Assembly: GCF_965221685.1 (NCBI RefSeq)
Contig: NZ_OZ244907.1
Length of the DNA stretch: 64,000 bases
Direction: 5' to 3' (one strand)
DNA from: Palauibacter sp022826685
Lineage (GTDB): Bacteria > Gemmatimonadota > Gemmatimonadetes > Palauibacterales > Palauibacteraceae
Of this stretch, positions 8,544 to 18,386 are shown piece by piece. Under the pieces are notes generated by a model. That model made no database searches and had not been told where the DNA came from. It was given only the letters and a program-made list of their open reading frames with translations. A program made the position numbers and the translations under genes. Numbering within the stretch: position 1 is the first letter of the stretch; each line of letters opens with the position of its first letter.

Positions 8544-10000
8544 TCTGTCGATCGATGCTCCTCCGTCGTCTCGGCGTCCGTCCCGGCCCCCGCCCCTTCC
8601 CCGGAATCCGCTTCCGCCGCGGCCCGCGCCCGGCTGCCGCGAATCGCTTCGAGCCGGCGCCTCGCGTTCACCTCCCAGCCGCGCCCGACGGGATCGTACC
8701 AGCGGCGGCCGCGCAGCGACTCCGGAAGGTAGGACTGGGCGGCCACGCCGTCTTCCTCGTCGTGATCGTAGCGATACCCCAATCCGTACCCGAGTTCCTT
8801 CATGAGCCGCGTGGGCGCGTTCCGGATATGGAACGGGACGGGCTCGGCCGGCGTTTCGCGCGCCGCGCGGGCAGCGCCGCCGAAGGCCCGGTAGACCGCG
8901 TTCGATTTCGGGGCGATGGCCAGGTACGTGACCGCCTGGGCCAGCGCCAGATCTCCCTCGGGGCTGCCGAGAAAGTGGTACGCGTCCCGCGCCGCGATCG
9001 TGACCGCGAGCGCGCCGGGGTCCGCGAGTCCGATGTCCTCGGCGGCCATGCGCACGATGCGCCGGGCGAGGTACATGGGATCCTCGCCGCCGTCGAGCAT
9101 CCGCGCGAGCCAATAGAGCGCAGCGTCCGCGTCCGAGCCGCGCACGGCCTTGTGGAGGGCGGAGATGAGGTTGAAGTGCTCCTCGCCCGATTTGTCGTAC
9201 CGCGCGAACCGTTTCTGGAGCGCCGCCGCCACGTGATCCTCGGAGATCGCGCGGACTCCGTCCACGCCGGCCAGGTCCGCCGCCGTCTCGAGCGCGTTCA
9301 GGGCGCGGCGGGCGTCCCCGTCGGATTCGGTCCCGAGCCGGGCCAGGGCGTCGTCGTCGATGGCGAGACCCGTGTCTCCGATTCCGCGCTCCCGGTCGCG
9401 GAGCGCGCGGGCGCAGATCTCCGCGACATCTTCCGGCGCCAGCGGTTCGAGGACGAAGACACGCGTGCGGGAGAGGAGCGGGCCGACGACCTCGAAGCTG
9501 GGGTTCTCCGTCGTGGCCCCGATGAGGGTGATGGCGCCGCGCTCGACGTGCGGGAGGAGGGCATCCTGCTGCGCCCGGTTGAAGCGGTGGATCTCATCGA
9601 CGAAGAGGACGGTGCCGCGGCCGGTCGCGGTGCGGCGCGCCTTCGCCTCCTCCAGGATGCGGCGGACGCGGGGAATCCCGTCGGTCACGGCGGAGAAGGG
9701 GATGAACGCGGCCTCCATCCGGCTGGCCAGCAGCCCGGCGAGGGTAGTCTTACCCGTTCCCGGCGGACCCCAGAAGATGAGGCTCGGGACCCGCCCGCTC
9801 TCGATGAGTTGGCGCAGCGGCCGGTTCTCCCCGACGAGCGTCGGCTGTCCGACGAACTCCGCCAGCGTCCGCGGGCGCATGCGGGCGGCGAGCGGCGAGC
9901 CGGCCAGGCTCGCCTCCCGGGCCCCGGCGGCTGCCGGCCCGTCGGCGGCGGGGTCGGCGCGCGGTTCCGCCTCGGGGAACAGGCTCGGCTCGTCAGTCAT
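8540..10000 (-). CDS. rarA: replication-associated recombination protein A (MgsA/WRNIP1 family AAA+ ATPase)
   Basis: A AAA+ ATPase of the clamp-loader group that acts at stalled replication forks. Over 486 residues it shows an Ala-rich N terminus, RPRTLAEFVGQ, Walker A GPPGTGKTT near residue 78, Walker B LFVDEIHRFN, sensor region GATTENPSFEV, and the C-terminal tetramerisation domain with GEEHFNLISALHKAVRGSD and MAAEDIGLADP. It is slightly longer than E. coli RarA because of N- and C-terminal low-complexity tails. It overlaps the CCA-type nucleotidyltransferase by eight bases upstream and hflX downstream. Confidence 0.96.
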   Translation of the reverse strand: MTDEPSLFPEAEPRADPAADGPAAAGAREASLAGSPLAARMRPRTLAEFVGQPTLVGENRPLRQLIESGRVPSLIFWGPPGTGKTTLAGLLASRMEAAFIPFSAVTDGIPRVRRILEEAKARRTATGRGTVLFVDEIHRFNRAQQDALLPHVERGAITLIGATTENPSFEVVGPLLSRTRVFVLEPLAPEDVAEICARALRDRERGIGDTGLAIDDDALARLGTESDGDARRALNALETAADLAGVDGVRAISEDHVAAALQKRFARYDKSGEEHFNLISALHKAVRGSDADAALYWLARMLDGGEDPMYLARRIVRMAAEDIGLADPGALAVTIAARDAYHFLGSPEGDLALAQAVTYLAIAPKSNAVYRAFGGAARAARETPAEPVPFHIRNAPTRLMKELGYGLGYRYDHDEEDGVAAQSYLPESLRGRRWYDPVGRGWEVNARRRLEAIRGSRARAAAEADSGEGAGAGTDAETTEEHRSTE

Positions 10001-11366
10001 CGGCGGCGGGCAGCCCGTTGCCGGCGGCGGGCGCGTCGGGCGGGCGGGACGCCTCGGCGAGCGCGCCGATCTCGATCAGCCGGCGGGCCTCCTCGAGGAG
10101 CGGCTCGCGCTCGTTGCGGGCGGGGTCTTCGATGACCTGTTCGAGCAACTCCTCGAGCAGCATCCGAACGATCGGACCCGGCGACATGCCGAGCGCGAGG
10201 AGGTCGTCTCCCTTGACCGCGAGACGTGCCAGGTCGAGAGGCGGATCTCCTTCGCGCTCCTCCCGGATGCGCTCCCGCGTCGCCTCCAGGTAGCGCTCCG
10301 CCCGCGGCTCTCCCGCGGCGCGGGCGACGGCGAAGTGCAGCTCGAACAGGTCCTCCCAGGCGTCGCCGACCGATGCGAGCCAGCGTCGATGCTCCGCCGC
10401 AGAGTCCAGCGCGCCCACGAAGGGGAGGTAGAGCCGGGCGAGCCGGGTAATGTAGCGCCGGTCCGCGTTGGAGAACTTCAGCCGGGAGAGGAGCCACTCG
10501 GCGGCTTCGGCCCGCCCTCCGGGCGTCTCGGACGCGGCCACGAGCAGGCTCGCGAGGCGTACGTTCGCGGCGTGCGCCGGGGCGGCATCGACGGGGCCGA
10601 GCGCGGAGTTCCACGCGTCGCCGTCGGCCGCGAGCCCCACCAGCTCCGGGTACCAGTGCCCCAGCGCCCCGCAGGTCGCGTACAGCTCCAGCGCGGCCGA
10701 AGGCCTCGGATCCGCCATGACCTTGAGCAGCTCTTCACGCACGCGCTCGGCCGACAGCCCGGACAGGCCGTCCACGGCCTCCCGCATCGCCTCGTCCGTG
10801 CGGACCTCGATCGCCCACTCGAAGCGGCCCGCGAACCGAAAGCCGCGCAGGATGCGCAGGTAGTCCTCGCGGAAGCGCGCTTCGGGTTCTCCCACGGCGC
10901 GCAGGATCCCGTCTTCGATGTCTTCGGCGCCGTCCCAGTCGTCGCGCACCTCGCCGGAGGCGGGCCGCCAGGCGATCGCGTTCGCCGTGAAGTCCCGGCG
11001 GCTCAGGTCCTCCCCGATGGAATCGGCGAAGGCCACCCGCGCGTGGCGGCCGTCCGTCTCAACATCGCGCCGGAAGGTCGTCACCTCGAAACCGTCGTCC
11101 CCGTCGAGCACCTTCACGGTCCCGTGCGACACGCCGACGGGGACGGTCCTCGGAAAGAGGCGCATGACGTCGTCCGGCCGCGCGTCCGTCGTGAGGTCCT
11201 CCCAATCCGGATCGGGCAGATCGAGCTTCGTTCCGATCTGACGGACGTAGGCGTCGCGGATCGCGCCGCCCACGGCCCAGGCCTCGAAACCCGCGGTTTC
11301 GAGCCGTTCCGCGGTGCGGAAGAACCCGGGCGACGGGGAGAATCGGCCCGGATCGATCGCGCTCAC
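9993..11366 (-). CDS. tRNA nucleotidyltransferase / poly(A) polymerase family protein
   Basis: A 457-residue class II nucleotidyltransferase probably adding or repairing the tRNA 3' CCA; the tRNA gene in this window lacks an encoded CCA. It has the GGAIRDAYV glycine motif near residue 33, a DPDWEDLTTDA segment supplying the catalytic acidic pair, GVSHGTVKVL, the RRDFTANAIAW motif, and REDYLRILRGFRFAGRFEW. The C-terminal half is helical. The spacing between the glycine motif and the acidic pair is a little unusual. Whether it adds full CCA, A only, or poly(A) cannot be decided from sequence. It overlaps rarA by eight bases. Confidence 0.88.
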   Translation of the reverse strand: MSAIDPGRFSPSPGFFRTAERLETAGFEAWAVGGAIRDAYVRQIGTKLDLPDPDWEDLTTDARPDDVMRLFPRTVPVGVSHGTVKVLDGDDGFEVTTFRRDVETDGRHARVAFADSIGEDLSRRDFTANAIAWRPASGEVRDDWDGAEDIEDGILRAVGEPEARFREDYLRILRGFRFAGRFEWAIEVRTDEAMREAVDGLSGLSAERVREELLKVMADPRPSAALELYATCGALGHWYPELVGLAADGDAWNSALGPVDAAPAHAANVRLASLLVAASETPGGRAEAAEWLLSRLKFSNADRRYITRLARLYLPFVGALDSAAEHRRWLASVGDAWEDLFELHFAVARAAGEPRAERYLEATRERIREEREGDPPLDLARLAVKGDDLLALGMSPGPIVRMLLEELLEQVIEDPARNEREPLLEEARRLIEIGALAEASRPPDAPAAGNGLPAADD

Positions 11367-11373
11367 GGCATTC

Positions 11374-12156
11374 TCAGCCGCACAGCACGCTGCCGCCGTT
11401 CACGTTGAGGATCTCTCCCGTGATGTGCCGGGCCGCGTCGGAGAGGAGGAAGCAGATGGGCCCCGCGATGTCCTCGGCGGTGGCGACGCGCCCGAGCGGA
11501 ATCAGGGCCAGCGCGGCGCTCCCGGCCTCTCCCTGAAGCGCCGGCGAAGACATGTCCGTGTCGACCCAGCCGGGGGCGACGGCGTTCACGTTGATCGATC
11601 TCGGACCGAGTTCCGTCGCGACCGACTTGCAGAACGCGTTGATCGCACCCTTCGAGGCGGCGTAGTGGCTGTGCTCCGCCTCTCCCCGCTGCGACGCCGT
11701 CGAGGAGACGAGGACGATTCTCCCATCCGCCTGCATGCGGATCGCCGCTTCCCGCGTGCTCGCGTAGATCGACGTGAGGTTCGTCTCGATCATCCGTCGC
11801 CACTCGTCCGCCTCGAGCGATTCGAGCGGCCGCGCGTCGACATTCCAGATGCCGGCGTTGCCCACGAATCCGTCGAGTCCGCCGAACTCGGCGTCGGCGC
11901 GCTCGAACAGCGTCCGACACTCCTCGGGGTCGGCCAGGTCGGCGCCGGCGCACCAGTGGCGCCCATCCGGGGCGAGCGAGTTCGCCTCCTCGACCGCCTG
12001 CCGCCCCTCAGCCTCCGCCCGGTGGTAGGCCACGCCGACGGACGCGCCCGACGCCGCGAGACACCGCACGGTGGCGCGTCCGATTCCGCGCGAACCTCCG
12101 GTGACGAGCACGCGCTTGCCCGCGAGACCGGGCAACCCCGGCACTCTGGATGTCAT
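11374..12156 (-). CDS. short-chain dehydrogenase/reductase, FabG-like
   Basis: A 260-residue Rossmann-fold oxidoreductase. It has the cofactor motif VLVTGGSRGIGRATV at residues about 15-29, NAGIWN, the catalytic Ser in LVSSTASQRGE, the Tyr-Lys pair in HYAASKGAINAF, and the C-terminal ITGEILNVNGGSVLCG typical of 3-oxoacyl-ACP reductases. The substrate is not fixed by sequence, and there are no fatty-acid genes nearby. ATG 12156 overlaps the stop of the upstream small gene as ATGA, and AGGAGG lies about ten bases upstream. Seven bases separate it from the next gene. Confidence 0.9.
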   Translation of the reverse strand: MTSRVPGLPGLAGKRVLVTGGSRGIGRATVRCLAASGASVGVAYHRAEAEGRQAVEEANSLAPDGRHWCAGADLADPEECRTLFERADAEFGGLDGFVGNAGIWNVDARPLESLEADEWRRMIETNLTSIYASTREAAIRMQADGRIVLVSSTASQRGEAEHSHYAASKGAINAFCKSVATELGPRSINVNAVAPGWVDTDMSSPALQGEAGSAALALIPLGRVATAEDIAGPICFLLSDAARHITGEILNVNGGSVLCG

Positions 12157-12527
12157 TCCGTCATCTCCTCCTGGTTGTTTTCGTCGAATCGTTCGCCGAT
12201 TGCCCCGCCCGGACCGATCCTCGCGGCGAGCCGGCTGGCCCGCGCGGCGCTCCCGCCCAAGGCCGAATCCGCGGCGGCTTCGAGCGCGTAGGTGAGGATC
12301 GCGTCCGCGGCGAGCAGGGTCACCGCGTCGGCGCGGGTGCCGTCGCCCTCCGTCGCCGCCGTCAGCGCATCGAGCGCGGCCTGGACGAGACCATCCTCGC
12401 CCTCCGCCAGACGCCCCCGAACCAGCGGCCACACCGCCTCCTCCAGCTCGGGCGGGGCGCTCTCGAGCCGCCGCGCGAGCCACGTCTCTAGCGTGAGGGC
12501 GCCGCGTTCGGCCGGCACGTCAGCCAC
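12153..12527 (-). CDS. small hypothetical protein between alaS and the SDR gene
   Basis: A 124-residue Ala- and Glu-rich, predicted all-helical protein (ARRLESAPPELEEAVWPLV) with no recognisable domain, signal or membrane segment. GTG 12527 overlaps the alaS stop by eight bases, and its own stop overlaps the next ATG as ATGA. This tight packing is the main argument that it is real. Function unknown; a role with either neighbour is only a guess. Confidence 0.7.
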   Translation of the reverse strand: MADVPAERGALTLETWLARRLESAPPELEEAVWPLVRGRLAEGEDGLVQAALDALTAATEGDGTRADAVTLLAADAILTYALEAAADSALGGSAARASRLAARIGPGGAIGERFDENNQEEMTE

Positions 12528-15195
12528 CGGACAGGGCGGGCACCCGCTCGGAGGCCCAGGCTTTCGCCGCGCCGAGCCCGTCTTCCGTCCGCGACGGATC
12601 GCCCACGCCTCCCTGCGCGAAGCGCGCGCCGCCGCCGCCGCCGGAGCCCGTCGCCCGGCTCGAAACGCGCACGAGGTCGCCCGCCTTCACGCCGAGCCGG
12701 ATGAGGTCGTCCGAGACGACGGAGATGAACGCGTGCCGGTCCTCGTCCGGGAACACGACGTGCACGACGGCGGCGCCCGACCCCATCCCGCCGCGCAGGC
12801 GGTCGCCGAGCGCCCCGAGGTCCGTACCCGCCGGCACTTCCAGGCGCCCCGACACGAAGCGGGCCCCGTTCGCGTCCGCCGCCCCCGTCGCGCCCGCACC
12901 GGCGAGCAGCGTCTCCAACTGTCGCTCCGCCGCGTCTCCCCGCCGGCCCCGAACTTCCTCGGCGAGGGCGTCACGTTCTTCGAGGAGGCGGTCCATGCGG
13001 GCCGCGAGCTCCGCCGGCTGGCAGCGCAGCCGCGCGGCAAGCTCCGTGAGGAGCCGATCCCGCTCCAGTTCGCGCCGGTAGGCCCCCTGCCCCGTCACCG
13101 CTTCGACGCGCCGGATCCCCGCCGCGACACCGGTCTCGGACACGATCCGGAACGTCCCGATCTGACCCGTCGTGCGGACGTGCGTGCCGCCACACAGCTC
13201 CAGGCTGAGCCCCGGCACCTCGATCACGCGCACGACGTCCCCATATTTCTCCCCGAACAGGGCCATCGCCCCGGCGGCAATCGCCTCGTCGTAGCCCCGC
13301 TCCGACGCGTCGACGTCGTGGTTGCCGAGGATCGCCTCCGTCACCTCCGCTTCGATGTCCGCCCGTTCCGCCGGAGTCAGCGGACCTCTGTGACTAAAAT
13401 CGAAGCGCAGCCGGTCCGGAGCCACGAGCGATCCGGCCTGCTGCACGTGCTCGCCCAGCCGGTTGCGGAGGGCGGCGTGCAACAGGTGCGTCGCCGTGTG
13501 ATTCCGCTCCGTCTCCCGTCGGGACGGGTCCACCTGCGCGCGCACGTGGTCCTCGACCACGCCATCGGCTTCGGGAAGCGAGCCTTCGGCCAACGACCCG
13601 GCGACCACGGTTCGCCCATCGGCGCCCCAGACCGCGGAGATGTCGACCGCCCAGCCGTCCCCGACGACGCGCCCTGTATCGGAGACCTGCCCGCCGCTCT
13701 CCAGGTAGAAGGGATTCCGCTCCAGCAGGAACGCGTGCTGCCCGTCGCCGGACCAGCGGCGGCAGTCGGTTTCGATTTCGAGGTACCCGTAACCCACGAA
13801 CTCCTGTTTCGGCGGTCGGTTCACGGTCAGGTTTCCGGATGACACGGGTGCTCCGGACGCGCTGGACCCGCTCAGGGAGGACCGCCGCGAACGGGTGCGC
13901 TGCGCCTCGAGCGCCTCGTTGAAGCCCTTCCAGTCGACGTCGTAGCCGCGTTCGCGGGCGATGAGGCCGGTGAGGTCCTCGGGGATGCCGTACGTATCCT
14001 TGAGCTTGAAGGCGACGCCGCCCGCCACCGTGCCCGAACCTCCCTCCGGCATCGCGCGGTCGATCTCGCGCATGCCGCCCTCGATCGTCGTGAGGAAGAG
14101 TTCCTCCTCCGCCCGTGTCGTGGAGAGCAGGTGTTCCCGCCTCGCCTCAAGTTCGGGGAAGGTGGCCGACATGCGGTCCGCCACGACGCCGACGAGATCG
14201 TGCAGGAGCGGGTCGCGCCGTCCGAGCAGCCAGTAGTGCCGGACCGCCCGGCGCAGGATCCGCCGCAGTACGTATCCCCGCTTCTCGTTCGAGGGGAAGA
14301 CGCCGTCGGCGAGCAGGAACGCGACGGCCCGGGCGTGATCCGCAAGAACACGGAAGGCGACGCCGTCCTCCCAGTCTTCGGGCGCCCGCGAATACTCGAT
14401 CCCGAGCCCCTCCTCCGCCGCTTCGATGATCGGGAGGAAGAGGTCCGTGTGGTAGTTCGTTCCCACGCCCTGCAGCAGCGCCGCGATGCGCTCGAGTCCG
14501 GCGCCCGTGTCGATCGAGGGCGCGGGGAGCGGCGTGTCAGTGCCGTCTGGCGCGCGGTCGAACTGCATGAAGACGAGATTCCAGAACTCGATGATCGCGT
14601 CCGCCTCGCCCGCTGCCTCGAACTGCGCGTCGGTGATGCGGTCGTCGCGGTCCGTCCGCAGGTCGTAGTGCAGTTCCGAGCAGGGACCGCACGGACCCGT
14701 GTCGCCCATCTGCCAGAAGTTGTCCTTGTCCCCCATGCGCCGGATCCGCGACTCCGGGATCGACGTCCGTTCCAGCCAGAGCTTGAACGCGTCGTCGTCG
14801 TCGTGGTGGACCGTGGCCCACAGGCGGTCCGGCTCGAGGCCGAGGTCGCCGGTCACCCACTCCCAGGCAAAATCGATCGCATCGCGCTTGAAGTAGTCGC
14901 CGAAGGAGAAATTCCCGAGCATCTCGAAGAAGGTGTGGTGGCGCGCGGTCCGCCCCACTTCCTCGAGGTCGTTGTGCTTGCCGCTCACGCGGAGGCATTT
15001 CTGCGACGTGACGGCGCGAGGGGGGCTCGGGCGCTCCGTCTCGCCCGTGAAGATGCCCTTGAACTGCACCATCCCGGCATTCGTGAACATGAGGGTCGGG
15101 TCATCCGCCGGGACGAGCGGGCCGCTGGGCCGATGCTCGTGCCCCTGCCGCTCGAAGTAGGAGATGAAACTCCGCCGGAGTTCGTCCGCCTTCAT
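12520..15195 (-). CDS. alaS: alanyl-tRNA synthetase
   Basis: Charges tRNA-Ala and edits mischarged Ser/Gly. It is 891 residues, full length. The N-terminal class II catalytic domain starts at RRSFISYFERQGHEHRPSGP, with MFTNAGMVQFKGIF and GDTGPCGPCSELHYD. The editing domain has the zinc-site HTATH near residue 565 and CGGTHVRTTGQIG near 667. The C-terminal oligomerisation domain follows, with a glycine-rich SGGGGGARFAQGGVGD. ATG 15195 overlaps the recX stop as ATGA. The recA-recX-alaS order is common in bacteria. Confidence 0.98.
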   Translation of the reverse strand: MKADELRRSFISYFERQGHEHRPSGPLVPADDPTLMFTNAGMVQFKGIFTGETERPSPPRAVTSQKCLRVSGKHNDLEEVGRTARHHTFFEMLGNFSFGDYFKRDAIDFAWEWVTGDLGLEPDRLWATVHHDDDDAFKLWLERTSIPESRIRRMGDKDNFWQMGDTGPCGPCSELHYDLRTDRDDRITDAQFEAAGEADAIIEFWNLVFMQFDRAPDGTDTPLPAPSIDTGAGLERIAALLQGVGTNYHTDLFLPIIEAAEEGLGIEYSRAPEDWEDGVAFRVLADHARAVAFLLADGVFPSNEKRGYVLRRILRRAVRHYWLLGRRDPLLHDLVGVVADRMSATFPELEARREHLLSTTRAEEELFLTTIEGGMREIDRAMPEGGSGTVAGGVAFKLKDTYGIPEDLTGLIARERGYDVDWKGFNEALEAQRTRSRRSSLSGSSASGAPVSSGNLTVNRPPKQEFVGYGYLEIETDCRRWSGDGQHAFLLERNPFYLESGGQVSDTGRVVGDGWAVDISAVWGADGRTVVAGSLAEGSLPEADGVVEDHVRAQVDPSRRETERNHTATHLLHAALRNRLGEHVQQAGSLVAPDRLRFDFSHRGPLTPAERADIEAEVTEAILGNHDVDASERGYDEAIAAGAMALFGEKYGDVVRVIEVPGLSLELCGGTHVRTTGQIGTFRIVSETGVAAGIRRVEAVTGQGAYRRELERDRLLTELAARLRCQPAELAARMDRLLEERDALAEEVRGRRGDAAERQLETLLAGAGATGAADANGARFVSGRLEVPAGTDLGALGDRLRGGMGSGAAVVHVVFPDEDRHAFISVVSDDLIRLGVKAGDLVRVSSRATGSGGGGGARFAQGGVGDPSRTEDGLGAAKAWASERVPALSGG

Positions 15196-15839
15196 CCTGT
15201 ATCCTCAGCCTGCCAGTTGACCTCGATCCAGGCGCGAATACTGCCCGCCGCGAACCCGCGCCTGGCCAGGTAGTCGAACAGCCGCCGACGCGCCTTCGAC
15301 GGGTCCGCCCCCGTCAGCCTCCGCGCCCGGGCCGTCGCGACGCGCTCGAGCAGCGCCTCCTCCGTCGCGCCCTCCTCCGCCATCGCTTCGCGGATGCCGC
15401 GATCCGCATCCTCCCGCGATACGCCCCGGGAGAGAAGATCGGACTGCATGCGACGGGGTCCACAGGGCCGGAGCCGGATACGGTCCCGCGCGAAGCTGGC
15501 AGCGAACTGCGCGTCGTCGAGATACCCCAGCGCCGCGAGACGTTCCAGTGCGTGTTGGATCGCCGCCGGGTCGATCCGGTCCCGCCGCAGCCGGCGTTCC
15601 ACTTCCCGGCGACTCCTCGGGCGCACGGAAAGGTAGCGCAGCCCGACCGACATCGCTTCGGCGCGCCCGCCCGCGGCCTGGACCGCCTCGAGTTCCGCGG
15701 ACCCGAGCCGGAGCCCGACGTCGAGCCGGAGTCTGTGGACCTCTTCGTCGGGAAGTCGGCAAAGGGAAACGCCGTCCAACTGGACTTCGGTCCAGCCGGA
15801 ACGGCGTTTGACCGGGACGAGGCCGGTGATCTCGTTCAT
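15192..15839 (-). CDS. recX: regulatory protein RecX
   Basis: A 215-residue RecA modulator that caps or disassembles RecA filaments. It is made of three-helix RecX repeats: LSVRPRSRREVERRLRRD near residues 69-86, then GYLDDAQFAASFARDRIRL, and a C-terminal repeat ending SIRAWIEVNW. The N-terminal 60 residues form the variable extension seen in longer RecX proteins. It lies 80 bases downstream of recA in the same orientation and overlaps alaS, so it is probably read through from the recA promoter. Confidence 0.92.
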   Translation of the reverse strand: MNEITGLVPVKRRSGWTEVQLDGVSLCRLPDEEVHRLRLDVGLRLGSAELEAVQAAGGRAEAMSVGLRYLSVRPRSRREVERRLRRDRIDPAAIQHALERLAALGYLDDAQFAASFARDRIRLRPCGPRRMQSDLLSRGVSREDADRGIREAMAEEGATEEALLERVATARARRLTGADPSKARRRLFDYLARRGFAAGSIRAWIEVNWQAEDTG

Positions 15840-15919
15840 GGAACGTCAGCCGTCAGGCCGCCTGCGGCCGCGGCCCCCGCGGAGAGGTTCCGGGTTGCGT
15901 CGCGGCCCGCAGCCTGAGT

Positions 15920-17026
<1,107 letters not shown>

Positions 17027-17101
17027 TTCACGCTCTCCCGATTCCGAAGGGTCCGCAGGGCCGATGCCGGGGATGTCGGTCACCCGCCGCGACGGAAATT
17101 G

Positions 17102-17130
17102 ACGATACCACGCTGGACGACCTTTCGCAA
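17102..17130 (-). promoter_or_regulatory. predicted promoter for recA
   Basis: On the minus strand TTGCGA (17130-17125), 17 nt, then TATCGT (17107-17102); each box matches the sigma-70 consensus at four of six positions. It would give a recA leader of about 70 nt. Confidence 0.35.
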
Positions 17131-17260
17131 TTTCTTCGGTTTTGCTCCAACCGCGAAATCCGGCCACCCAGAATCAGGATGGAACAACATCTCAACGGGG
17201 GTTCAAGAGCGCGGTTCGGGTGCCGCTCGCGCGAGCCTGCGCGTCAGAGGATGAGCCGGT

Positions 17261-17431
17261 CTACTGCGACGTTTCCTGGCGCGTGACCCGGTTGAGCCAG
17301 CCCTCGATGATCCCTTCGACCCTCGCGAGCCGTTCCCCGAGTTGCGCCAGGTTCCGGGAAAGCCCGACGTAGACCCCGCCGACCGCGAGGGCGACGGTGA
17401 GGATCACGGCAACCGTGTCTACGCTGATCAC
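17261..17431 (-). CDS. small single-pass membrane protein with coiled-coil tail
   Basis: A 56-codon frame. After a GTG start it has one hydrophobic segment (VAVILTVALAVGGVYVGL, residues about 7-24) and then an amphipathic helix with heptad spacing (LAQLGERLARVEGIIEGWL). AGGAG lies 12 bases upstream across a T8 run, which is longer than ideal. Many bacteria carry unannotated small membrane proteins of this plan; function unknown. It lies between a second small coiled-coil gene and recA, at the edge of a low-GC patch. GTG 17407 is an alternative start. Confidence 0.45.
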   Translation of the reverse strand: MISVDTVAVILTVALAVGGVYVGLSRNLAQLGERLARVEGIIEGWLNRVTRQETSQ

Positions 17432-17439
17432 GACGAAAA

Positions 17440-17905
17440 AAAACTCCTGATTCGGAACTGCTTGCTCATCCCAACGTGTACACCCGCGATGATCCGGGAC
17501 GGGTTCATCACGCTCTCATGTATCAATGATGTGCGGGAATTTCTTATCAATGATCCCTACCAACTCCACCTCACGCAGTTTCGTAAGATCAAGGTGGATT
17601 GCATCCACTCTGGATTCGATGTTGGTGAGTTTCGTGTCCGCAATACCCGCCTTCTTTCGCAAGAACGTTGTGTGATCTTGAAGAAGCTCGGCCTGCTCGT
17701 GCAGCAACTCCAACCGATCATCAACATTATTGAGACGCTCATGCACAATTTTGAGCATTTCAACGATGCTCGTTAGCACCTCACTATTCGTCACATTCTG
17801 TCCTTTCTGTCGCAAAAGTTCCAGTACTGCATATACTTACGCGACCGTGTGTGAAGTGTACAAGTGCCTCGAACCGCACGCAAATTTTCCGAGCACCTTC
17901 ACTTC
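17440..17905. other. low-GC islet upstream of recA
   Basis: Base composition drops to roughly 45% GC against about 70% in the flanking genes, with runs such as A8 at 17436-17443 and many AT-rich codons. The patch holds one plausible small gene (17516-17794) and no transposase, integrase or terminal repeat that I could see. It is probably acquired DNA. The stretch 17795-18005 holds nothing else that I could support. Confidence 0.6.
17516..17794 (-). CDS. small coiled-coil protein, probably acquired
   Basis: A 92-residue soluble protein that is almost entirely heptad-patterned helix (SIVEMLKIVHERLNNVDDRL, then LLHEQAELLQDHTTFLRKKA). It resembles an oligomerising stalk and has no catalytic motif. 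GTG 17794 is preferred because AAAGGA lies about seven bases upstream; a longer frame starts at 17815. Codon use is AT-rich and unlike every neighbour. With the 56-residue membrane protein just downstream it may form a pair. No known family recognised. Confidence 0.6.
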   Translation of the reverse strand: MTNSEVLTSIVEMLKIVHERLNNVDDRLELLHEQAELLQDHTTFLRKKAGIADTKLTNIESRVDAIHLDLTKLREVELVGIIDKKFPHIIDT

Positions 17906-18005
17906 ACCGTAAGCTCCGTGTACATCAGCCGCCGCCCGATCGGCGCGGCACCACGTGGTGCATCTGCCAAATCGTGTCCACGACCTTCCGGCCGTCGCTC
18001 GCGGC

Positions 18006-18386
18006 TCAGTTTTGGAGGTCGAATCCGCAGGTGGGGCAGAAGGACTCGTCGCCGGTGAGGGGGGCGGCGCATTCGGGGCATGGGCGGGGGGATGGTGGGG
18101 CCTTCGCGGGGGTTGGGGCCGGATCGGTCGGCCGGCCCCGGGCGGCGGCGTCCCGGGCTTCGATCGCGGCCCGCTCGAGGCGGGCGCGGGTGGAGCGGTA
18201 TTCGTCTTCGCGGAGCTTGCCGGTTCGGTACTCCAGTTCGAGGTCCCGCAGCGCCCCTATGGCGGCGTCGCGGCGCTCGGCGGGGTCCAGCGAGGCGCCC
18301 GTGTCCTCCCCCGACCGGATCGCGGCCCAGATGATCGTGGCGAGGAGCACGACGAGGATGCCGCCGAAGAGGACGAATCCGGTCAC
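18006..18386 (-). CDS. membrane-anchored zinc-ribbon protein
   Basis: A 126-residue protein. It has an N-terminal transmembrane helix (FVLFGGILVVLLATIIWAAI), then a helical hairpin (ALRDLELEYRTGKLREDEY) resembling the soluble start of CcmI-type proteins, an Ala/Pro linker, and a C-terminal zinc ribbon with CPEC and CPTC knuckles. GTG 18386 has GGGAGG seven bases upstream and overlaps the preceding stop as GTGA. The topology suggests the ribbon is cytoplasmic. Function unknown; a link to cytochrome c maturation would rest only on the weak CcmI-like segment. Confidence 0.8.
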   Translation of the reverse strand: MTGFVLFGGILVVLLATIIWAAIRSGEDTGASLDPAERRDAAIGALRDLELEYRTGKLREDEYRSTRARLERAAIEARDAAARGRPTDPAPTPAKAPPSPRPCPECAAPLTGDESFCPTCGFDLQN

